Part shown: positions 43,273 to 55,027 of the stretch, in pieces
Layout of the letters: each line of letters begins with the position of its first letter
Position numbering within the stretch: position 1 is the first letter of the stretch
Origin: Letharia columbiana
Taxonomy: Eukaryota > Ascomycota > Lecanoromycetes > Lecanorales > Parmeliaceae
Length of the DNA stretch: 64,000 nucleotides
Reading direction: 5' to 3'
Assembly (NCBI RefSeq): GCF_014066305.1
Contig: NW_023501041.1
Location: 806,001-870,000, forward strand
Made by a program: the position numbers and the translations under genes
Notes under the pieces: generated by a model
Databases searched by the model: none
What the model was told of the DNA's origin: nothing
The model's input: the letters and a program-made list of their open reading frames with translations, nothing else

Positions 43273-44974
43273 ATGTCTACATCTTATTCTGAGCAAGAGG
43301 AACTCGTCCAAAAGGCCATTGATGAGTATGAGGACGGTCATTTTCGCAGCGCTGCAGCGGCCGCAGAGCATTATGGTCTCAAACCGCGACGGGTGCAAAG
43401 ACGGCTTCGGGGACAAGCTTCTAGGAGTACTCGAACACCCACCCACACACGTCTTACTACGGCTCAAGAACAGTCGCTATGTGACTATATTGATCGTCTA
43501 GATAACATCGAGCATTCACTTCGACTGAATCACATTCAGGGTGCTGCTGAGTACATCCTAAAAATCGCTTCGGATCCGCATCATCCCCCAAACCACTCGG
43601 CAAAGATTGGGCTACACGATTCATAAAACGGTACCCCAAATACCATAAACGAAAGCAAAAACCTCTTAGTGCCGAGCGTAAGAATGCGCACGATGTTGAG
43701 AGTATACGCGTGGCGTACGAGAAATTTCGACGGGGCTGTGAAGAGAAGGGCATACAATATCAGGACATTTGGAATATGGACGAGACTGGCTTTCGAATTG
43801 GCTGTGGAATCGTCCATTGTGTCATTACTTTGGATAAAAGCAAGCCTCTACGGTTCGTAGATCCAGACAATCGTGATTACATTACGTCCGTGGAATGCAT
43901 CAGCGCCGCAGGCTGGGTGTGCCTCCATTCGTGATTCTGAAAGGTGCCCATATTCTACACAAATGGGGTAAAAACGACTTGCCTCCGGACACTGTATTGG
44001 CCGTTTCACCTACTGGATATTCAAATGACCGACTGGCATACGACTGGCTACTGCATTTTGATACATTTTCTTGTCGTCGTCAAGTGGGAGAATGGAGGGT
44101 CTTGATTCTGGACGGCTTCGGATCCCATTACACCTACGAATTTCATACATTTGCCCAGCAATTGAAGATCGACTTGTTTGTGCTTCCCCGCATTCTCACA
44201 CATTACACAGCCATTAGATGTGGGATGCTTTCAACCATTCAAACATTACCACACGGAGGCTGTAGATTCGGCTGTGCGCCTTGGCAGTAGCGACTTTGAC
44301 AGGCTGGACTTTCTCGCTGCATTCAATTGGATGAGAACTCAAACCTTTACGCCCAGTACCATACATTCGGCCTTCCGAAAGACAGGTTTCGTGCCCTACA
44401 ACCCTGAAGTAGTACTCGAAAAAATCAGAAATCTGGCACCCCGCGCTACAACTCCAGACGAGTCCATACCTCTCGTTCTTGCCAGAACCCCCACAAAGCC
44501 GAAGACGTCATTAAATACGGTCAATGGTTTGAAGCACTACTTGCTACTCAGGCTTTTGTCATTCCAAAGGGCATGCGGCAGCCATTAGCCCGGTTTGTGA
44601 AAGGATCTATTGCTAATGGCTACTCGAGACAAATTGCCGAGCGAGACATTGAGGCCATCCACAAAGAGGCCGTAGTCAAGCGGGCACGTAAGACACTTTC
44701 AGGGACGGTTGCCCAGAAGGGAGGATGGATGTCAGTAGATCAAATACGCAAATCTCTGACTGTGGTGGAAGAAACAGCCATAGAAAAGGCGGAGAAGGCT
44801 CTGAAGCGAGCTACTCGGGCTGAGGAAATTCAGCAAGAAAAGGCCGACAAGGCCATTAAGGCTTACATCCGAAAGCTGGATTATGGTCTATGGAAGCTAG
44901 TGCATGCACATTGGGACGTGTTTATTAGGATTCGAGTCATAGGTCGAGATCTATGTAGAATTAGGAAGGAATAA
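43273..44974 (+). pseudogene. Pogo-like transposase, at least four frameshifts
   Basis: The N-terminal frame (from the ATG at 43273) has a psq/CENP-B-type helix-turn-helix (RSAAAAAEHYGLKPRRVQRRL). The DDE domain then appears piecewise in other frames: YQDIWNMDETGFRIG (first Asp), WRVLILDGFGSHYT (second Asp) and LDVGCFQPFKHYH (third acidic region). A Lys-rich coiled tail ends at 44974. Frame changes are needed near 43590, 43920, 44195 and 44510. Apart from these, no clear nonsense mutation was seen inside the conserved blocks. As it stands the gene cannot make a full transposase, so movement would need help in trans, unless the shifts are sequence errors. Confidence 0.82.
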
Positions 44975-44982
44975 TGGATTTT

Positions 44983-45052
44983 CGCGTCTTTGAGACTAGT
45001 ACGTCTTTGAGTTGAGGACTACTATAAGCGGAGCGAATAGTCGGACTACGAT
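44983..45052 (-). repeat. Right terminal inverted repeat of the pogo element
   Basis: Its reverse complement matches the left repeat in 66 of 70 positions. Confidence 0.88.
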
Positions 45053-45186
45053 TAATTGCCATTCCTCGAGCACAGAGCACATGGGACCATCGTGCAGTTC
45101 CCAATCGTGTGTAGCGGTAGTAGTCAAAAGAAAGAAGATGCTTATCCATTAGCGCGTAGATAAGACATCCCCCGGTCTGGTCCATT

Positions 45187-45277
45187 CCCAAATGGCCAAA
45201 TGGCAAATGGCAAATGGTAAATGGTAAATAGTACTGATAAAATGGTGAACGGTAAATGGCAAATGGAAATGGCAAAT
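45187..45277 (+). repeat. AAATGGC/T minisatellite
   Basis: About ten tandem or near-tandem copies of a 7-base unit AAATGGY, partly interrupted. One GATAA core (45236-45240) lies inside it. Confidence 0.75.
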
Positions 45278-46671
45278 CCAAGGAAGTGGAGGTTTAAATA
45301 ATTGAAAAGCAAAAGACGATGCCTACTCTATGCATTCATTACATGCAATAATGCGAGTATTCTTGTATGATGTAAATAATCAAAACGGTATAGTAATTAT
45401 TAATGAAGGCGGCATATGTTGTTATATGTCGAAAGAATTATAAAACATAATTATATATGAATAAACAGGAGCATTCATTCCATCAAGCAGCGGCTTTGGC
45501 TGTGAATAAGCGAAATCCTAACTTTCAACTTTTCGAGGTGCAGCTCTTGGCGTTCGTGGTGATTGACCGTCTGGAACCCACCATTCTATTTTAATTCCGT
45601 ATTGAAGAAAACTTCCGCTCCGTCCAACCTCTACCACCCACAAGCCTCTCAACCTTACTTTAGCCCCATCACATCAGAATCTCATGGTCCTGGTTCGAAG
45701 AAATTGAAGCAATGGAAGCAGGAATGCCATGAGCCCAGCCGAGGGCATCCAGCATACCTTTCACGCATCTCATCTTGGACCCGGGTTTCACTCAAGCTGC
45801 AGAAAGGTGCTCTTTGATGTAAGCGGATGCCACCACATCTGCTATGTAAACGCCCGGACTGGGCTTTCATCACGCTGCAGCGGGATCATGAGTGCAAGCG
45901 AACCTCAAAATCAATTATTGAAAGGCTCACGTTCAGTGAGAGTCGAAGGCTTTGAGAGCTAAAGAAAGTCGTGTGCTATACGATACCGGCCTTTGAAGCC
46001 TTCCTCAGCCCCCGACACCAGCCGTCACCACACCGCCATAATGTCTCATCACCAGGACTCCCGTCATCACCATTGCGTGCCTCAATCCTCCGTCCCCAGC
46101 CATCACACCTTCATCCGACCGTTTCCAATGCACGCATGCCAGAGCTCAGATTGGAAGGGTTGGAGAAGGGCGAGAGAATTAAGCCGTGGTAAACGGGGGG
46201 AGTCCTTGAAGAACGAAATGACAAAGGAGGATCTCGGGTCAGATGTGTATGGTTGAATAAGAAAGACTGAGTGGATATGGAAGATTGCGATCTCACTTGC
46301 AGAGACAGTAATTTGAAGACAATAGTTATGGATCCAGCGGCATCATGGTTGTAAAGTTGATGATGTGGACACGATGTGTAGAAACGAGGTCTACGTGCGT
46401 ATGGTGTGGGTAAGGTAGCAAGGATGAATATTCTATGGAGAAGCCTGCTGCAGGATCTTCCCCCACCAAGCGAAGACACTTGGCTAGCGTGATCCTCCCG
46501 GAAGCGTCTTTCAACTTGTGTGGTGCGAAACATCTCAAACGCCAAGGGATCTAGAATACCTTACGCTAACAATCGGGCTGAAAAGGAAGCTTACCCTCAT
46601 TCTCCTTAGAATCTAAAGTATAAGAAACTGCCTTCTACAGTAGTAGTAGCAGATTGTAATTTCCTAAAATG

Positions 46672-46957
46672 TGATAAAGTAAGGTAAAGTATAAGAGCTG
46701 TTCGCGACTCGCTTGTAAGTGGGGTGGGCTAGACTAGCGCTAAACAAAATGTTGGCGCCAACCAGACGACGCATGCTTATCTTCTCTTATCTTGTGCTTC
46801 AAGATGAAGTCGACTCCACCACAGTTCATAATTTATGAATAATTCTCCATTGCCGAGGAGAAAGATCAATTGTATTTGCCATTGCCATGCATCCGACTTT
46901 TCCCTTTTCCCATCTTTTCGAACAAGAGGATCACCAAATAAAACGATAAACCGATAA
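46672..46957. promoter_or_regulatory. Cluster of GATA-factor-type sites upstream of niiA
   Basis: GATAA cores occur at 46673-46677, 46945-46949 and 46953-46957 on the plus strand and at 46777-46781 and 46787-46791 on the minus strand, 290-570 bases before the niiA start. AreA/NIT2 GATA factors activate nitrate genes through such sites in Aspergillus and Neurospora. A CCCCGCGG at 46981-46988 is one base from the NirA consensus. Binding is inferred from sequence only. Confidence 0.5.
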
Positions 46958-47243
46958 GCTACCCACCTTCCTCTGCCTTTCCCCGCGGCAAGAGGCCAAG
47001 ATACTCCTAGAGCATGAGGCATGGCATGCGTCGGAAACCTGCCAATAACAATGCCTCTTTCTCTGTGCTTCCTTTCGCCTCATCTGCTACTGAATGAAAT
47101 CTCATTCTAGCTCTCTTTCTCTGCACTATTCTCTGCCTACCTTCCAAGTCTCATTACGGCGTGAGCTTGACTGCTTCATGCAACCCTCTTGACTGCTAAC
47201 AGAAAACTCTTTCACTATCCCAGCTGTATCACAAATATTCAGC

Positions 47244-50200
47244 ATGTCTTGGGCAGACTCCTCCCCCGGCATGCAGGCCGGAAGAGTGCCTGTCAATGGC
47301 CATGACCCAGAAGAAGAAAGTGCCCAATATCCGAGGCCCCCCGACAAGAGGAAGAAGGTTGTTGTTGTGGGGTTGGGAATGGTGGGCATTGCATTCATGT
47401 GAGTCTACAAACTTTGCAGACTACAGCGCTGCTAATGCTGGAAACACGAGCTCACGAATGTTGTCGACAGTGAGAAGCTACTGAAGATGGATGCAAAAAG
47501 GAGGGAATACGACGTCGTGGTTATTGGAGAGGAACCACATTTGGCGTACAACCGTGTTGGCTTGACTAGCTTCTTCCAGCACAGGAAGGCGGAGAACCTA
47601 TATCTGAACCCTCGAGAATGGGTATGTCGTAAGCTCAAGCTCGAGCTATCATGACGGGGCTAATGCTTGCTTCCGTCCAGTATTCTGGTTTGCCAGAAGG
47701 CTCCCTCAATTACCACCTCAATACCCAGGTAACCGAAATACACTCCTCAGACAAGGTCGTCTCAACATCCACCGGCGAAACCGTCCCATATGATATGCTC
47801 GTCCTCGCTACCGGCTCCGACGCTCTTCTGCCGCGACACACGCCTGGTCATGATGCAAAGGGAGTCTTCGTCTATCGCACAATTGATGACCTAGAAAAGC
47901 TCATCAGCTATTCAGAAACGTGCAAGGGCGCTACGGGTGCAGTCGTAGGTGGTGGTCTGCTCGGATTGGAAGCTGCAAAGGCCATGATGGATCTCGAAAG
48001 CTTTGGCAAAGTCAAGCTCATCGAGCGCAACCGATGGGTTCTTAGTCGGCAATTGGACAACGATGCCGGCAGCATGGTCGTAGACCTTGTGCGAAAGCTA
48101 GGCTTAGACGTGCTTCTTAGTAAGCGAGTCGGCAGGATTGAAGTGGATGAGGACAACGCCGTCAAAGGGGTGCTATTTGAAGACGGGGAACACATGGAGT
48201 GCAAGTGTCTCATGTTCGGTATCGGTATCAAGGCTCGAGACGAACTTGCGAGAAGTGCAGGAATCAAATGTGCCGACAGAGGTGGAGGTATAGTCATTGA
48301 TCCAAGTCTCATGACGAGCCAGGACGGCGTCTATGCTATTGGAGAGTGCGCCAGCTGGGAAAGTCAGACTTTCGGCTTGATCGCTCCCGGCATCGAGATG
48401 GCTGAGGTTCTTGCTTTCAACATGACTCAGGCAAAGGTTCATGCTACAAGGAAGTTTAAGAGACCGGACCTGAGCACGAAGCTCAAGTTGCTAGGTGTGG
48501 AGGTGGCCAGCTTCGGAGATTTCTTTGCCGACAGAGACGGACCTAAAGACCTACCAATTAGGAGACATGGAGCGAAAAGCCAGGATAAAACCGGGGTCCA
48601 AGAACAGGAAGAGCAAGTAAAGAACCTTACTGATGGGCCACCCCCGCCACCAGTGAAAGCTTTGACTTATATGGACCCCTTTCAAGCGGTCTACAAGAAA
48701 TTCCTTTTTACATTGGACGGCAAACATCTCTTGGGAGGCATGATGATTGGAGACACCAAAGATTATGTCAAATTGGTACCGATGGTGAAGAACCAAACGA
48801 TGTTGGACGTTCCCCCCAGCCAATTCATCTTAGGAGCCGCCAAGGAAGGAGAGGACGATGCAAACGATTTGACTGACGACACACAGATCTGTTCATGCCA
48901 TAATGTCACGAAAGCAGATGTAACAAAGGTCGTCAAGGACGGAACATGCAAAAGTATTGGAGATGTAAAGTCGTGTACAAAGGCTGGCACAGGCTGTGGT
49001 GGCTGCATGCCTCTTGTGCAGACGATCTTTAATACGGAAATGAAGGCTCTAGGATCGGAGGTCTTGAACCATCTCTGCCCTCATTTCAAACACTCACGAG
49101 CCGATCTTTTCCATATCATTACCGTCAAAAAGCTGAAACAATTTCCGGAGGTCATGAAGGAGTGTGGTACAGATCCAGATTCTCTGGGATGCGAAGCATG
49201 CAAACCAACTATCGGCTCCATCCTCGCCTCACTCTACAATCAGCACGTTATGGACAAACCGCTGCATGGTCTCCAGGACACCAACGACCGATACCTCGGC
49301 AATATTCAGCGAAATGGTACCTATTCCGTGATTCCTCGAGTATCAGCCGGAGAGATCACCCCGGAGAAGCTCATCATCATCGGCACCGTTGCCAAGAAGT
49401 ACGGACTCTACTGCAAAATCACTGGCGGCCAACGCATCGATATGTTCGGTGCTAAGAAAGAAGACTTGATCGATATCTGGACCGAACTCGTCAACGGCGG
49501 CATGGAATCCGGTCACGCTTACGCCAAGTCCCTACGAACTGTCAAGTCGTGTGTTGGAACTACGTGGTGCCGCTTTGGCATTGGCGACAGTGTAGGCATG
49601 GCCGTCCGCCTTGAAGAACGCTACAAGTCCATACGCTCGCCCCACAAAATGAAAGGCGGCGTCTCTGGTTGTGTACGTGAGTGCGCTGAAGCCCAAAACA
49701 AAGACTTTGGGCTCATCGCCACGGAAAAAGGCTTCAATGTCTTCGTCGGCGGTAACGGTGGAGCAAAGCCACGCCACAGCGAGCTCCTCGCCAAAGACGT
49801 ACCACCAGATGATGTCGTCCCCATACTCGATCGTTACCTGATGTTCTACATGCGCACAGCAGACAAGCTCCAACGTACAGCCCGCTGGATTGAGCAACTA
49901 CCAGGTGGCATCAAGTACCTCCGTGAAGTCATTCTCCAAGACAAACTCGGCATAGCAGCCGAGCTCGAAATGCAAATGAATCAGCTCGTGGGCACCTTCT
50001 TCGACGAATGGGCCGCTGCCATTAAAGATCCCGCTCGCCGATCAAACTTCCAACAATTCGCCAACACAGACGATACCCTTTCCGTTGTTGACAAAGTCGA
50101 CGAGCGTGGCCAACAACGCCCGGCTTACTGGCCCAAAGAGAGCACAACTGAGGATTTCCGTGGCACGCAATGGAGTGACCTCGCGTGGCAGCCTATAGTG

Positions 50201-50734
50201 GAAAGCAAACACTTCGTCGATACTCCGACCGGCAGCAGCAAGAACGTCAAGCGTGGAGACACGCAACTCGCCGTCTTCAAGATCAAAGGAAAGTGGTACG
50301 CCACGCAGCAGATGTGCCCGCACAAACGCACTTTTGCTCTCAGCGAAGGTTTGATAGGCGACGACACGAAAGCGGATAAGCTCTGGGTGTCCTGCCCTTT
50401 CCACAAGAGGAACTTCACCCTCAACGGTTCCGATGCGGGTAAGTGCTCCAATGACGCCGAAGTCAATATCGCTACTTTCCCTGTTGAAGAAAGAGACGAT
50501 GGCTGGGTCTATATCAAATTACCTCCCGTTGACGAGTTGGACGCGAGACTGGGGACCAGCAAATGGAAGGTCAGGAAGGGCGAAGGGAGTGAACCGTTTG
50601 GGAAGCTGGATGAGAAGCTGAAGGGCATGAAGGGACGGAAGCCATTGCAGGATAGTCATTTTAAGGATGGAGCGGGCGAGGTGAAGGCTGCGAGGGAGAT
50701 TACGGCTGGAGGAAATGGGGGAATTGATTGGTAA
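47244..50734 (+). CDS. niiA: Assimilatory nitrite reductase [NAD(P)H]
   Basis: This enzyme makes the six-electron reduction of nitrite to ammonium. Exons are 47244-47398, 47471-47621 and 47681-50734, giving 1,119 residues, a normal fungal length. The N-terminal FAD/NAD(P)H domain begins [19 protein letters not shown] (completed across intron 1) and continues [23 protein letters not shown]-like [2Fe-2S] region follows (CSCHN near residue 507, [11 protein letters not shown]). The sirohaem/[4Fe-4S] domain has [11 protein letters not shown] near residue 726 and [19 protein letters not shown]. The C-terminal Rieske-type domain has CPHKR and CPFHKR near residues 981 and 1007. It works directly after niaD in nitrate assimilation and is read in the opposite direction from it, so the two genes share an upstream region. 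The start at 47244 gives a short variable N-terminus like that of other fungal NiiA. Confidence 0.95.
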
Positions 50735-51082
50735 GAGTATATGACGACGTGCATTGCGTGGACAAGCATAGTGCGTTGGAGTCCACGATCCTTGTACAAA
50801 ACGGTTTCCTAGAATGCCTATACGATGGGTGCAAGGTACGCTTCCCTACGCCTACTGGTCGTCCATACAGAGTTTCACCCCTCTCATGCAAGTACAAAAC
50901 CCTCCGGCTCCCGCCATCCTCGAGCTTGCCCCCCTCCAAGCCAAAACAGACAAAGAACCGTCAACCTCATGCACGACAAGAGGAAGTTGCGTCGGGGCCT
51001 CGCTCCTTTGAAAGAAAGGATGTACAGAACAAGCCTTGAGACGGTGGGTCGGTTCATTCGTTCCTCGTATCTGGACGGCTTG

Positions 51083-51122
51083 CATCTACATCTACATCTA
51101 CATCTACATCTACATCTACATC
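51083..51122 (+). repeat. CATCTA hexanucleotide microsatellite
   Basis: Between six and seven perfect tandem copies. Confidence 0.9.
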
Positions 51123-52170
51123 TTCCCCGTCACTACCGACCCAGATGCCTCCCTCACATCAAAGGCCTCAAGAGACATCCCGGCTCTACGACTCTCACTT
51201 CCCCTCCTCCTAGCAGCCGTAACCAGCCGACTACACACTTCTAGAACCACGCATCTTCTTCCCCCTCCCTTTGCCAAAACCGCCTACATGTAATTAACAT
51301 GTACCAGCCGATCGATCGACCGACCCTCCCAAAGTCTCGTTTCCCACCCGCTTCCGGCCCTTGCATCGGTCTTGTGAATCCCCCCCCCCCCGAAGTGGAA
51401 GCGGGCGAGGCCGACAGGAGATGTTTCACGGCTGAAGCGATGCGAGCCCTTTCCGACTGGACGCTGCTGCTACGGAACATGCATCGAAGGGCGCTCGAAA
51501 GAGGGTGTATACCCTACCGACTCCTCCCCCCGGACCAGCGCCCACTTTCCCGCAGTCTTGTCAGTCGTCCTTCCCCGGCTGGCACTCCCCTCTCTCTCTC
51601 TCTCTTGCCCCCGACCCGCCATCCAAACCCCAAGCATGGATCCCCTCCGCCCCGCATTCCTTCTTCCCCTCACCGCGGCGGACCCGATCCCTACAACTGC
51701 CCCGGCGCCCCGAACCACTGTCCGTTTCCCCCACCCCAACCCTGCTTTCACCTTCCCCCCCCCCAACATCACATCTTCGGCCACCACATGCCTTGCCCCA
51801 AATCCATCCCTTTCACCACACCTACCAACCGAAACCTCACACGGGCGGATGCCCCGTCCGCACCGACGCGGGCTCCGAGGCCGACAAGGCGAACGGCGGC
51901 GCGACCTTCTACCGGTACGTTGCATGCGTACACACCATGCATGCTGTCTCTCTCTCTCTCTCGCGTCCACAGAGCCTTTTCTTTTTTTGGTTTGCCCTGT
52001 GTGCGTACCGTTTTCCATATACATATATACTTCTGAGCCGCAAGATGGGCAGCGGTACGTCTTCGTGGACGAAAGATTACGATCACTCGGGTTTGACGTT
52101 GTTTGGACGGACTATACATATTCTATTCCATCTGTTTTATCCCGGCAGGGATGTTCAAAAATTCTATCAT

Positions 52171-52220
52171 TTTCCCTTTCTTTCTTTCTTTTCTTTCTTT
52201 CTTTCTTTCTTTCTTTCTTT
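52171..52220 (+). repeat. TTTC pyrimidine tract
   Basis: About ten TTTC units, with one interruption, on the plus strand. Confidence 0.9.
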
Positions 52221-52311
52221 GGTCTAAGTTTTCAAAACAACAGGCGCGGACGCAGACGGCGGCGGTGCAGGTGGGCGGGGGATATCCCGGCGACGTGCAG
52301 TTTTGAGACGT

Positions 52312-52587
52312 AGAAGAAGAAGAAGAAGAAGAAGAAGAAGAAGAAGAAGAAGAAGAAGAAGAAGAAGAAGAAGAAGAAGAAGAAGAAGAAGAAGAAGAAG
52401 AAGAAGAAGAAGAAGACGAAGAAGAAGAAGAAGAAGAAGAAGAAGAAGAAGAAGACGACGAAGAAGACGACGAAGAAGAAGAAGAAGAAGAAGAAGAAGA
52501 AGAAGACGAAGAAGAAGACGAAGAAGAAGAAGACGACGAAGAAGAAGAAGAAGAAGAAAAGAAGAAAAAGAAGAAAAAAAAAAAAAA
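52312..52587 (+). repeat. Long GAA trinucleotide tract
   Basis: About 270 bases of GAA units, mostly perfect in the first 100 bases and interrupted by GAC units later, ending in an A-rich run. It produces long artificial open frames in all directions. Confidence 0.95.
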
Positions 52588-52674
52588 CAGAGGGTGAAGT
52601 TCTGCGGGTGCGGCTTGAGCGATGAAACGGGAACGAACAGGGGATGATGTCGTCGAGGGGGTCCGTGATGACGG

Positions 52675-52731
<57 letters not shown>
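52675..52731 (+). repeat. GA dinucleotide tract
   Basis: About 28 perfect GA units. Confidence 0.95.
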
Positions 52732-52734
<3 letters not shown>

Positions 52735-53404
52735 GTGTGTATGGAAGAGTGCTATTACGTGAAGCTGTGACGCCGACGCCAACGGAAGAGCTTCCGGGGT
52801 GATGGACGTTGCGCGTTGGAAGGAAGGAAGGAAGGAAGGACGGAAACGACTCACACAGCGCATCTCGTTCCGTTCCGTCATGCATCTGTTTCGAATACTT
52901 CCGTTCCGTGTAACATTGGCGTGGGAAATGAGCAGGTAGAGATCGAGCTGAACTACCTACCTCGTTGCCTGGTGAAGGTGGACGTATCTTGAAGGCTATT
53001 TCTCAATTTCTATCTATCTACCCTGACCCCATCCCACCCAGGCCCTTGCTCTCCAATTTCCGGCCCCCTTCAAGTCAACAGCGTCCCCCACCACGCAAGC
53101 ATGTACAAAAAGACGAATCGACTGCCGATTCTCGAAAGCCAGCGCACCTCGCTATGCAGACATCATACCCCCTATCCAGGGCAGGCAGGTGGAAGTAACA
53201 AGGCCGGCCGTACTCGGATATCCTGATTTAGTAAAAGCAAACCGAACAAGTGGTATCTCGCAGTCGTAAGACTTTGGACGTGATGGAAGAAACGAAAGGG
53301 ATCGCTAAAATGCTGCATCTGATATGCACACCGCACAAGGAGTTAGACACCTCGATACTTTTGGTCTGGAATAGTGTTGTATCGACAATTGAGCCTTGCT
53401 GAGG

Positions 53405-55027
53405 CTACTTGGGTTTCCGCCAGTAGTATTGCTATGTTCGTTAGCACATGTCCAATCAGACATTTCAGCCATGGCTGGATTTGCAGTTGCCTACCTTGTG
53501 ACTCTTCCTACAATTTCTCAACCCTCTCCCTCCCATTCCTTCCACTACTTCCCGTCGGCTCCCATCAACATCGGCCTCTGGGATGTAGTAGTACTCGCTC
53601 TCGAGACGCTTGCCGGCCGCGTCCTTGCCTTCACGCTCCACAGTTCCAATGCAGCGCGTACGGTCCAGCGTTGCCTTCAATACATCTTCTGTAAGTGAAG
53701 CGTCTTTCAGGGCAGCAGGCAGGGTTTGCATGAGAGTTGAAAGTGGTGTGGATTGAACGCGCGAATAGGCTAGTTGATTGATCACATGGTGCGTAATGGC
53801 GTCACCTGCTTCATCTTCTCGATGCAGAGAGTCAGAGACGTCGCGGTGGGCGTTGTGGCGACGGCGTTTAGGAGAAATGCCAGCTCCGCTCGAGCGTTGG
53901 GGTGATATGCTCGCTTCTTTGAGAGGATTCAGGGGATGACGATTAGGCGAGGCATTAGTGGTGAATGATTCCATGCGAGCTCCCAGGTTGGCGCCATAGG
54001 GACCGAAGGACGATATGATAGGGTCGTTCTCTTCGTCATTGTCGTCGGAGAAGTCGTTGGGGTTGGGGGTTTCTTCCAGGAGAGCAAAAGGTTGTGACGC
54101 CACTTGTGTAGACTGTGTAGCTTGCGTGTTACCCGCTGGTGGTTTGTCCTTGTCTTCGTCCGATGGTTCGTCTTCATATACCTGCACAGGTACAGGTATA
54201 GGAGGATCGGAAGCAAAATGTCCAGATGGCTGAGCATGAACAGCTTGCACAGCAGGCGAAGGAGACACAGGCGACTGCAACCTATGTTGCTGGCGAAGCG
54301 GACTTGTATCTAGAGGCCTATTACGTGGGGCGGCCGTGGCGTTGCGCTGCGGAGAGGTTTCGGAATCCCACGTCGAGTCCGAGTCTGTAGGGGTCGAAAT
54401 CTTATTCTCATGCTTCGGCCAAGTCAACAACACACGGGCATCCTGTACATCCACCATGATATCCGCATCTTCAGTCTCAGAGGTAAAAGTATCCCCTTTC
54501 ATGAGCTCCCATGCCTTTCCTTGGCAGTGCACTTTTACGCCATTCCAGCCCCTGCATTCAACTTGCACTCTTTTAGGAGCAGGAGGGTTAGAGGCTATGT
54601 AGACTGCGCTGACGTGGACGCGGGAGATGAGCTTGTTGGTGGAGAGCTGGTAGTGGGAGGAGTTGCTCGATCTGCCCATCAGTGTTGGCTCTCCATGCTC
54701 AGAAAGCTCTATGGATGGTACGGTAGCTAGAGGGGCCCGCTCAGAGACTGCGGAATAAGTCCGAATCAAGCCTGGGCGACGCGTACGTAGTGGTTGAGGC
54801 GGAGAAGAAGAAGGGATCATAGTGGTAGAAGATGGAATAGGTGTGGGATATTGGCGCTCTCTATTTCCCAACTTTGCCGGAGACGCGTGAGCCAGGCGCT
54901 TCATTGGTCGAGGTAGTGCTGGCGAAGAGGAGAGAGGCTCAAATGCTGGCAGTAGAGAAGGAGCTGGACGCTTGACACCAGCGACTGGAGAGACGGGGAG
55001 AGGGACATGCTGCGGAGAGAGAGGCAT
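53405..55027 (-). CDS. FHA-domain protein, Tos4/Plm2-like
   Basis: Minus-strand exons are 53495-55027 and 53405-53431, giving 519 residues. The last exon (27 bases, QYYWRKPK) is joined by a 63-base intron with a GCTAAC branch site; without it the frame ends in 14 unrelated residues. The FHA domain lies at about residues 115-203 (LMGRSSNSSHYQLS, LISRVHVSAVYI, CRGWNGVKVHCQGKAWEL), including the conserved Arg-Ser and Ser-Arg-x-His phosphothreonine-binding positions. A long acidic, Ser/Pro-rich middle follows, then a C-terminal helical region (THHVINQLAYSRVQSTPLSTLM to TLDRTRCIGTVEREGKDAAG) of winged-helix type. The N-terminus is Pro/Ser-rich with several SP/TP sites. By family, a role in DNA-replication-checkpoint or G1/S gene control is likely, but this is inference from the domain order. 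Confidence 0.78.

Larger units (their letters stand above)
43150..45052 (+). mobile_element. Pogo/Fot1-type DNA transposon in the niaD-niiA promoter region
   Basis: The element is 1,903 bases with 70-base terminal inverted repeats that differ at only four positions, three of them C/T. It is flanked by a TA duplication (43148-43149 and 45053-45054), the target site of Tc1/mariner/pogo elements. The interior codes for a degraded CENP-B/pogo-like DDE transposase. The near-identical repeats point to a recent insertion. Confidence 0.9.
45053..47243. other. niiA-side part of the niaD-niiA intergenic region
   Basis: No protein gene is supported. It contains a minisatellite (45187-45277), an AT-rich stretch (45290-45480) and several GATAA cores, mostly close to niiA. 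The last 150 bases before niiA are pyrimidine-rich. Confidence 0.5.
50735..53404. other. Microsatellite-rich intergenic region
   Basis: Several long simple-sequence tracts are listed separately. Between 51300 and 52110 the sequence is C-rich with open frames in all three plus frames. One of these (51840-51915, ANGGATFYR) ends at a GTACGT donor and could be an exon, but no joined product was convincing. The long Ser, Phe and Arg runs between 52.2 and 52.9 kb only reflect the repeats. Confidence 0.5.

Noticed and set aside
52123..52885. Very long poly-Ser, poly-Phe and poly-Arg open frames
   Set aside because: They are translations of the GAA/TTC and GA tracts in different frames, with no start context or flanking coding sequence.
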